Source: Bicyclus anynana (taxonomy: Eukaryota > Arthropoda > Insecta > Lepidoptera > Nymphalidae). Taken from it: DNA of 64,000 nucleotides. The position numbers and the translations under genes were made by a program. Under the pieces are notes generated by a model. It was not told the DNA's origin. It worked only from the letters and a program-made list of their open reading frames with translations, and did no database searches. Shown here one piece after another: positions 56,710 through 64,000 of the stretch (positions within the stretch are counted from its first letter, which is position 1; the number at the start of each line of letters is the position of its first letter). Location of the stretch: assembly GCF_947172395.1 (NCBI RefSeq), contig NC_069095.1, forward strand, positions 124,001 to 188,000. The letters run 5' to 3'.

Positions 56710-57230
56710 AATGCTTATTACCATTGAGGAAAGGAATGGAAGGAAATGAAACACATACCACTGAGTAAAATAAACGCGTAACCTTAGTATAACGGTTCTA
56801 ACCTTACTATTTATATTTTTTGGATTCACTTTATAGACATACACATATATACATCTTAGTACCTACATAATAATCGTGTTAAATCCTTTCCAAGCTGATA
56901 TCTAAGTCCTAAAAGAGTAACACCTCTTATATTTCAAGTTTGTAGGCTTAATAGTTCCTGAGATTTCGTTGTTAGTCAGTATTCAACTGAGAGAGTGGTG
57001 TTTTGGTCCTATATATTCAGAAGATACACCCAAAATGGTCCCTTACATTTTATGTTATGAAGTGAACAGCGATAAGGGACTATACCCGCATAAACTTTGA
57101 GATTCAAAGTGACCTTGTTAGAGGTCAGACCCTAAGTGTTTATAATTATTTATGTTTATGGTGACACTTACCCAAAGCAATTTCACCGTCTTTCACTTTT
57201 ATTTCTTTACCATTCCTATCTGCCTCATTG
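56710..57230. other. no recognised feature
   Basis: No repeat family or ORF of interest recognised. Confidence 0.35.
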
Positions 57231-57235
57231 ATCCC

Positions 57236-57480
57236 GTGATAAGCTGGTTCGGCAACGGACATTGAGGTCCAGGGTTCAAATCCAGGGTCAGGCCAACAAA
57301 ATGCGTTTATCTTAAAAGAAGAACCATAATAGCAGCCTGGAGTTTGGCAGTTGGTGTTAGAACACCCTTGTGCCTCGTAAAGCCGTCGGTCCTGCGTCTG
57401 ATCTCACACCATCTATCGATCTGCCGTCCCATTGGACTATGAGATTGAGGGAAGATATAGTGCGCCTTTTATTGCGCGGA
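57236..57480 (+). mobile_element. S3-family SINE with long 3' end
   Basis: The B-box-like GGTTCAAATCC, AGCCTGGAGTTTGGCAGTTGG, GTGCCTCGTAAAGCCGTCGG and then an extended end (CTGATCTCACACCATC, TGCCGTCCCATTGGACTATG, GAGATTGAGGGAAGATATAG) absent from the other S3 copies here. Confidence 0.7.
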
Positions 57481-57524
57481 CTTTCCAATATGTAAGGCGT
57501 TAAGACTTACACTTATCACCATCA

Positions 57525-57990
57525 TCATCATCATTATGATCAGCGGATGGACGTCCACTGCTGGACATAGGCCTCTTGCATGGACTTTCAAACAAAACGG
57601 TCTCGAGCCGCCAGCATTCAGCTGCTCCCTGCAATCCGCTTAATGTCTTCTGATTCTGATGAATTCTGATTCGATCACGCAGAGAAACCCCAAGCATAGC
57701 TCGCTTCATCGCCCGCTGAGTGCCTTAAGCCTTCTAATAAGGCCCATAGTTAGCGACCAAGCCTCGGATCCGTAGTTCATCACTCGCAACACGCACTGTT
57801 CAAAGACTTTCGTCTTCAGACACTGAGGAATTTCGGACGAAAAATAGTCGCGGAGTTTCCCAAACGCTGCCCAGCCGATCTGTATTCGGCGATTCACCTC
57901 TTTCTCGAAATTGGACCTACCTAACTGGACTGTTTGTCCTAGGTATTCATCTACGAATATATTCGTCTACGAATTCGAGCGCAGAATCCT
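57525..57990 (-). pseudogene. RTE-type LINE reverse transcriptase C-terminal fragment
   Basis: On the minus strand the frame reads EYLGQTVQLGRSNFEKEVNRRIQIGWAAFGKLRDYFSSEIPQCLKTKVFEQCVLRVMNYGSEAWSLTMGLIRRLK, then shifts, then MKRAMLGVSLRDRIR. This is the segment just after the reverse-transcriptase palm in RTE elements. About 150 bases are deleted before the final GGACGTCCATCCGCTGATC end, and the frame is broken. Confidence 0.85.
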
Positions 57991-58229
57991 CAAATAAGAA
58001 TACTATTTAATAGTAATTATAAAATTAGTATTACTGTATTACGTTACGGTACCTAGATAAAAATAATTTTGTGTAGAGTAAACTCCAAAAATAAATCTGT
58101 CTTTTGTTTATCTAGTGTGAGTTCTCAGTGAAGCAGACTACGAAGCAAACATTAACTGAATGTTTGTGAGAACAATTAATTGCTTCCAATCAATTTGTGC
58201 AAACATTTGTACCTTCGTTGTGGACTAGG

Positions 58230-58320
58230 AGCCCTGTGATGGTCGGACCTACCTTATTTTATGTAAGCTGAAACTTTGTCAGCCCATGTTACAATACCTA
58301 AGTTCGGCAGCCAATTATGG
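58230..58320. repeat. M5-family single arm
   Basis: GCCCTGTGATGGTCGGACCT, ATGTAAGCTGAAACTTTG and TCAGCCCATGTTACAATACC match the M5 right arm order. Confidence 0.45.
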
Positions 58321-58574
58321 AGCTCGTACAATGGTGACCATTAACCATCCAAGTATGATGCTTATTTTTTGATATTTTCTTCGCTGGATCGTGTCGCGTT
58401 GCAAGAACTGGCTCATGACTAAGTGCCCCGTATAGGTTCGAAACTTAACGCAATACCTTAATAACACCATTAAAGATCATTATATTATGTTTAGGGTTTC
58501 TTCCTAGACACCCCGTATGGGTTGCCACGAAGTTGTGGGCCTGGCGACTGGAGACATAATTCATTAGCGTATTT

Positions 58575-58700
58575 TTTTCCTCTCTGGCGCAGTTGGTAGT
58601 CCTGTACCGTGCTCTCAGCAAAGGCTCTGGGTTCGATTCCCAGTATCGCCCTAGAAGTTTGTAGGTTGATACAAGATTGTGATGTGGTAAACTGATTTAA
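58575..58700 (+). mobile_element. S5-type tRNA-headed SINE
   Basis: TGGCGCAGTTGG (58585-58596) and GGTTCGATTCC (58630-58640) are good A and B boxes. A tRNA acceptor stem cannot be formed from the bases outside them, and a GAAGTTTGTAGGTTGATACA body follows. A decayed tRNA gene is the alternative. Confidence 0.6.
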
Positions 58701-58924
58701 ACTGGTACCTAAACTGGTGGATATCATACTCGTACATATAAATGACATTTCTATTATTATTATTATTTTACTCGTACATATAAATACCAAATTAGTGAAT
58801 AGGCCAGCTGGGGCCGACAAACTTTCAGCTTTCATAAAATGGAGTAAGTCTAGCCCTCGCAGGCCATTCTCTTGGACAGAGTTAGGATATTGTTTGTATA
58901 AATGTCGTAGCTATGACGTCTGAG

Positions 58925-59285
58925 AGATGATCAAACATGATGTAATTTACTGCCGTAAATATTTATAAGGCGAACGTGGAATTTATTACTTGTATATAGA
59001 ATAATTTATGATCAGAATTACTGGAATATATTTTTTTATATTAATTAACTATGTAGAATTTCTGTTAAGAGATTTTGAGACAGTTATTTTGAGATGCAAC
59101 TTAAAACCCGGCTGATTTTAATATTTTTTGTTTTTTTTTTTTATTAATTGATTATGCAACACAGCTAAAACTCACGTGATATTAGGTCGGAGTATTTTTT
59201 GTTTTGTTTAATATTAGTTCAAAAAATGGTAATTAAAAAAAATAGCGATGTTAGTAGATGACTTTAGGTAACCCTACCCTACGAT
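58925..59285. other. no recognised feature
   Basis: AT-rich; nothing recognised. Confidence 0.35.
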
Positions 59286-59287
59286 AT

Positions 59288-59400
59288 TGATAGATAGTGG
59301 ATGACCGCGACTTTGTCCGCATAAAACTAAGTTTTTCAGATTTCCCGCGGGACTATTTTTCAGAAATTCCAAGTATAAAAAGCAACCTGTATGTTGCTCA
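59288..59400 (+). repeat. family A 5' half
   Basis: GATAGTGGATGACCGCGACT, TTGTCCGCATAAAACTAAG, TTTCCCGCGGGACTATTTT and AGCAACCTGTATGTTG parallel the family A head. A complete S1 SINE sits directly downstream, and TGTTGCTCAAT is repeated on its far side (59392-59402 and 59711-59720), a likely target-site duplication. Confidence 0.7.
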
Positions 59401-59401
59401 A

Positions 59402-59710
59402 TGAGCCGTGATAGCCCTGTGGATATGACCTCTGTCTCCGATTCCGGAGGGTGTGGATTCGAATCCGGACAAGGACGTGCACCTCCAACTTTTCAATTGT
59501 GTGCATTTTAAGAAATTAAATATCACGTGTCTCAAACGGTGAAGGAAAAACATTGTGAGGAAATCTGTATACCAGAATTTTTTCTTAATTCTCTGCGTGT
59601 GTGTAGTCTGCCCACTGGCCCAGCGTGGTGGACTATTGGCCTAACCCCTTTCATTCTGAGAGGAGACTCGAGCTCAGCAGTGAGCCGAATATGGGTTGAT
59701 AATGATGATG
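59402..59710 (+). mobile_element. S1-family tRNA-headed SINE with direct-repeat flanks
   Basis: GAGCCGTGATAGCCCTGTGG (A box, one change), GGATTCGAATCCGGAC (B box), the full body, and GAGCCGAATATGGGTTGATAATGATG. The flanks TGTTGCTCAAT and GTTGCTCAATA share 10 bases, consistent with target-primed insertion into the family A element. Confidence 0.85.
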
Positions 59711-59724
59711 TTGCTCAATAACCT

Positions 59725-61655
59725 CTCTTATTTTTAAGACAGACAAAAAAGGTTGTTTGTGTTTAGTATCGTGTATTCGTGTTCTTATTATTTCGTGAGT
59801 GATTACACAAACACGAATGAAGTGATAAACAGACAAAAATTTAAAAAATATTGTATGTGTTCAGTAACTGCAAGCATTTGAAAAAAGGGTTCAGTTTTTG
59901 TACGTACCTTCGAAACCCTAAAAACAGTTATTTTAAAATCACAAACTAAATAAAATATTATTGTGTGTGCGGGAGACCTTAGCAAGGTATGTTCGGTGTG
60001 CTGGCTTCTTATTAATGGTTTATGTATACGGAAAACATGAAAAATATTTTCGATAATTTGTCAGTAAGCTTCGTGCCATTGAAATACTTAGACACGAAAT
60101 GAAATCGGCATTTCGTTGAATAATATATGATTTTCCTCGAAGAAGACCCGAGTATTATGCGTATGATAGATAAGTCAACGTCGTACGCCAATATTTTATT
60201 GAACATTCATTTATTGTTTGAAAGTTCAAAGCACGATTTCTTCGTAATTTATCAAGTGTTTCGTATACTCAATGGGGATGATGACTAGGTTTGAATATAT
60301 TGATTTTTATGATACATTCGGGTAAATAGGGTCAATGTTAACTAATTTATACATAAAAAGCAAAGATTGTCTGGATATTTGCAAAATAAATGTGATTATA
60401 AAATTTCAAAAACTATTCAAAATATTTTATCGTAATTAGATGAAAATTAATACAGTTTTAGCTTCCTTACGTTAAATGTGACATTTTTTAATACATGAAC
60501 TATAAGCATAAACGCACAAATAACAAAGATATTAGTAATTTTGTTTGAACGCGCATACAAATCTAACGATCATTACATTGCCTATGACGTTATTATTTCG
60601 AGCCATTTTGTATGGGGCGTTTTTCAGGGATCCGCGGCAGCGCCGCAAATCTGACTCTTTAAATCCCTGTAGCTCCGAAAGTAATGATCGCAGATACCCT
60701 GTTCCTTTTACAAAATTGCTTTACTATTAGTATACTATTAATTTATATACAATTTAAAAAACTGTCATCATCCCAATTCTATTGGATCTTCTGGAAATAT
60801 TGAGGTTTTATTTTTAAGCTATTGCATAGCTTTTATCGCGGGCTTTGAGCGTGCCGACCGAATCAAGAAATTCCGTAACGAAAATAAACCGAACACCCAA
60901 GCCGTGCATCAAGTTAACACATTTCGACGTTGTAATATCGACTCAACTGGACAAGTGGTGTGAAACTAAGGGGGCAAACTTATATATACCAGAGTACATT
61001 CTTATTTCATTTATTTATTTATCCTTTTTTATTTTTTATTCGTTTCTAAAGAAAAAATATTGCATAAATAGAAAAAATAAATGGATATAATTGCATAAGT
61101 TGATAAAAAATGCTTTTATTATAGTAACATTATGTTGAAGCTTTTGACTTAAGTTATCACCTTACATACCTGACGATTCAATTATTGAAAACTATGCTTT
61201 CTCTACAAATTAATTTTGATTTTCTATTTGAATATATTATAGCAGAAGAATTTTAAAGTTTCATTCTTCCTAACACCTTACCTGTATTCGTACGGGAACA
61301 AAAGCTACGAAGAATCGCGGGGCGTTCACAAGTCTACAATAAATGTGAGCTAAGGATTTAAATGAAAAGAGCAGTTTTCAGTACACAAAGGGGAATGGCT
61401 CTGTTTCCAACGTGAAACAAAAACTTGACATTAATTTAACTTGCATTAAGTTTGGAATGAATTTCGAATAATATCGGAAACTTGGCTTTATTTCAGAGCG
61501 TCGCAGATGCCACTGTTGCATTTGGGTCACCGCAGGTTTTAGGCTTCCTATGAACTAGCGTTTCTTGCGCGTTTTTAAAAATTATGTATATTAATGTATT
61601 AGGTATATGTCGCGGCCAGTAACTTGAACTACGCGCAGAAACTCAATATCGAGTG
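59725..61655. other. no recognised gene
   Basis: AT-rich DNA. At 60555-60710 a GC-richer island (GGGATCCGCGGCAGCGCCGC) lies between CGATCATTAC and its complement GTAATGATCG, perhaps an old inverted-repeat element. At 61270-61340 GTACGGGAAC...CGCGGGGCGTTC is a family B-like scrap. Confidence 0.4.
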
Positions 61656-61659
61656 TTAG

Positions 61660-61867
61660 AGACTTAAAAAAGTGTTCAAATATAGTATGAAGTTAAATAA
61701 AGGTCCATATCAAACGCCCAAAATTGAAAATGCAACACTGCTCGAAAAAAGCGTCGTGTTTTAAAAACGCTGTCGTGTGAACGTAATATATAGGTACTCG
61801 TACTTGGGAATGCAATTGTAGTAAGTATTTAAACGTACTTTAAAAAACTCTTGTGCAAATGCGGGCT
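61660..61867 (+). mobile_element. foldback MITE, M1 family, left end eroded
   Basis: The central M1 sequence (CGCCCAAAATTGAAAATGC, AACACTGCTCGAAAAAAGCG, TTTTAAAAACGCTGTCGTG) and right end (AAAACTCTTGTGCAAATGCG, GGCT) are present. The left end has lost the CATTCGCACGAG block. A small AATATATAGGTACTCG insertion is visible. Confidence 0.75.
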
Positions 61868-61869
61868 TA

Positions 61870-62600
61870 CGATCAAGTAATCACAGCAAGGCGGCGTAGG
61901 TTCAAATCCCGTCAATTTCGTTGAAATAGTTATGATAGATGATCGTAGAAACTACAAAACGTTACAGCTTAATGTAATCCGCAAATCAGAACACAGCAAT
62001 GCTGCTTAGCAGAAGAAATTATAGTTACTTCCGCTGTCATGTTTTATTGTATTAATTTTATTCAAATACGTTGGATTCATCGGTTCATTTTGTAACATAT
62101 GACTAAAAATTTAATATGAGCAATGTTTATTTTGTGATGAACGAAAACACGTAAACGAATAATTCGTTAAATAAAATGAAAAACACCAGTAATTTGTAAT
62201 AATGCCCGTATAAATGATTTTGGTGGATTTTTAAATAAACAGCTAGTGTTGATTTTCGTTTGTGAAAATGTGTTATTTCGGGATCCGAGGGACCTCGCGC
62301 CTCAAGCAACTTGTTAAAAAAATACTCGAAATATATTCACGACGTTATAATAAGTAAATTTGCAAAAATAATAAAAGATGAAAAAGGAAAATAGGCCTGT
62401 TGAAAAAATTGGCATATTTTTATTTTAAGCGTCATATTAAGTAAGATGCAATTTTCTCATTTTACAAAAATGCGGCATTAAAATGAATAAACGTTACTTT
62501 GTACTTTAGTTGTACTGTTACAATGAATATTTTGCTAACACATTGAGTAACAGACATAACATATTGTGGCATTATCGAACAATTAACGATAAACAGGCAT
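61870..62600. other. no recognised feature
   Basis: AT-rich. GGCGGCGTAGGTTCAAATCC near 61890 is a B-box-like scrap without a partner A box. Confidence 0.35.
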
Positions 62601-62607
62601 TTTCTAT

Positions 62608-62803
62608 ATTAATATTATAAAGCTGAAGTGTTTGTTTGTTTGTTTTTGATTGAACGCGCTAATCCCAGGAACTACTGGTCCGATTTGAAAAATTCTTTCA
62701 GTGTTAGATAGCCCATTTATCGAGGAAGGCTATAGGCTATATTATTCCCATATTCTTACGGGAACGGGAACCACGCGGGTGAAACCGCGCGGCGTCAGCT
62801 AGT
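62608..62803 (-). repeat. family B repeat, complete
   Basis: On the minus strand it runs from CTAGCTGACGCCGCGCGGTT to TATAATATTAATATAGA and is close to 17708-17907 throughout. It abuts the reverse-transcriptase fragment. Confidence 0.85.
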
Positions 62804-62847
62804 CAGTCAATAAAAATTAGCTGCTGAATCCTATATCTAGGGTATAG

Positions 62848-63480
62848 GGTATCTTTGGGTACGCAGATGACAGTACGGTAATGGAGAGATACATGTCCAA
62901 CTCAAGAGCCAGCGGTGCTGAAGTCCTAGAGCTTAGAGAGGCCCTGGTTGAGCGCGTTAACTTGAACCTCGAGATGGTGTCTGACTGGGGTGACGCCAAT
63001 TTGGTTCAGTTTAATGCAGCAAAAACTCAGGCGTGTCTTTTCTCTGCTAAAAGGAGCCCTTTTACCTTGGCTCCCACTTTCGAAAGTATATCCATTCCCA
63101 TCTGTGATAGCATCGAGCTATTGGGTGTTAACATACCCTACAATCTCAACTTCGGGAAATGCATCGAGAATAAGGCCAAGACAGCAGCTAAAAAGTTAGG
63201 CATCCTAAACAAGGTAAAGCGGTACTTCACATCAGAACAACTTCTCATCCTATATCAGGCACAAGTTCGAACCAGCATGGAGTACTGCAATCACCTATGG
63301 GATAGCTCTGCTAAATACCAACTCGCTGCATTAGACTCGGTAGATCGTCGCGCTAGGCGTATAATAGGTGATGAACCGTTGACACGAGCAAAATAATAAG
63401 AACTGCCAAAATGTGGAATGCCCTTCCGGCGTCTGTTTCCTGACACAAGCATCACAAAATTACATTTACGCGCGTCTAAA
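62848..63480 (+). pseudogene. jockey/CR1-like LINE reverse transcriptase, C-terminal fragment
   Basis: The frame opens after a TAG (62845-62847) with GIFGYADDSTV, holding the YADD catalytic motif of non-LTR reverse transcriptases. It continues with ELREALVERVN, WGDANLVQFNAAKTQACLFSAK, LGVNIPYNLNFGKCI, KKLGILNKVKRYFTSEQLLILYQAQVRTSMEYCNHLWDSS and LDSVDRRARRIIGDE, as in jockey-superfamily elements. A double TAA comes at 63394-63399. RTAKMWNALPASV and more follow past it in broken frames. The 5' part is lost, so the copy is dead, though this segment is well preserved. Confidence 0.85.
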
Positions 63481-63714
63481 ACGCTCAGTGTGCAGTACTC
63501 TTGACTTACGCTTAAATAATTCCTTGTAAAATGAAGTAGTTCCCCAGGTTTTGCGTGTTACTCTGGTGAAGACACCATTGTTTGCCAACGTTTTAGGGAA
63601 ATGCCGACTGTTCAAATGTTTATTGTGGAATGGAAATGAATAGAATTATTTTTCGTGTGTGTTTTTTACGTTTGCTTATGTTTATTATCGAATTGTTTTC
63701 AATAATCATCAACA

Positions 63715-63862
63715 TCATCTTAACAGCCGAAGGACGTCCACTGCAGGACAAAGGCCTTTTGTAGGGATTTCCAAACATCACGATACTGAGCCGCCTGCAT
63801 CCAGCGGATCCCTGCAACTCGATTAATGTCGTTAGTCCACCTGGTGGGGGGTCGACTAACAT
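63715..63862 (-). pseudogene. RTE-type LINE 3' end fragment
   Basis: On the minus strand GRPPTRWTNDINRVAGIRWMQAAQYRDVWKSLQKAFVLQWTSFG-like residues precede the LINE terminus (GGACGTCCTTCGGCTG) and a short GATGATGTTGATGA tail. It is the youngest-looking of the five RTE ends here. Confidence 0.75.
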
Positions 63863-63869
63863 TAACTAC

Positions 63870-64000
63870 TAGCTGACGCCGCGCGGTTTTACTCGCGTGG
63901 TTCCCGTTCCCTTAGGAATACGGGGATAATATACCTATAGCCTATAGCCTTTCTCGATAAATGGGCTATCTTACACTGAAAGAATTTTTCAAATCGGACC
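63870..64000 (+). repeat. family B repeat, cut by window edge
   Basis: CTAGCTGACGCCGCGCGGTT through GATAAATGGGCTATCTTACA to ATCGGACC at the window end. With the copy at 62608-62803 it brackets the LINE debris in inverted orientation. Confidence 0.8.

Noticed and set aside
58575..58650. tRNA gene
   Set aside because: Same reasoning: promoter boxes without a pairing acceptor stem, and continuation into a non-tRNA body.
15741..61867. Same orientation of all four main M1 copies as a meaningful bias
   Set aside because: Four of four in one orientation is expected one time in eight by chance, too weak to report as a signal.

Overview
The window looks like AT-rich insect nuclear DNA, most likely from a moth or butterfly. 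I base this on a spliced animal-type P5CS gene and on dense copies of tRNA-headed SINEs, RTE-type LINE 3' ends and small inverted-repeat elements of the kind I know from lepidopteran genomes. The order is an inference from remembered repeat style, not from a search. No operons, prokaryotic genes, rRNA, CRISPR array or intact virus are visible. Layout: 142-5873 (+) holds the last five visible coding exons of a bifunctional delta-1-pyrroline-5-carboxylate synthase gene. They cover the end of the glutamate-5-kinase domain and the whole gamma-glutamyl-phosphate reductase domain; the N-terminal exons lie outside the window. All four splice junctions keep the reading frame, and the two long introns are filled with repeats. 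From 5874 to 64000 I find no other gene that I would call functional. The rest is layered mobile-element debris: at least five tRNA-headed SINE families (named S1 to S5 here), two short 3'-terminal repeat families (A and B), inverted-repeat elements (M1, M3, M5 and others), hAT-like elements with 8-bp duplications, RTE LINE 3' ends, a jockey/CR1-like reverse-transcriptase fragment at the right edge, and a 130-bp tandem array at 48.8-49.4 kb. The most interesting structure is a family with two copies (39215-39452 and about 46511-46844). Each copy is flanked by an 11-bp direct repeat, contains long inverted arms, and carries on the minus strand a motif with all the invariant core bases of a type-I hammerhead ribozyme. 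The 89-bp unit repeated in the arms begins exactly at the predicted self-cleavage site. This resembles the terminal parts of Penelope-like retroelements, which are known to carry hammerheads, but that assignment is an inference. The only metabolic gene is P5CS, which makes pyrroline-5-carboxylate (the precursor of proline and ornithine) in mitochondria. Nothing else in the window appears to work with it.
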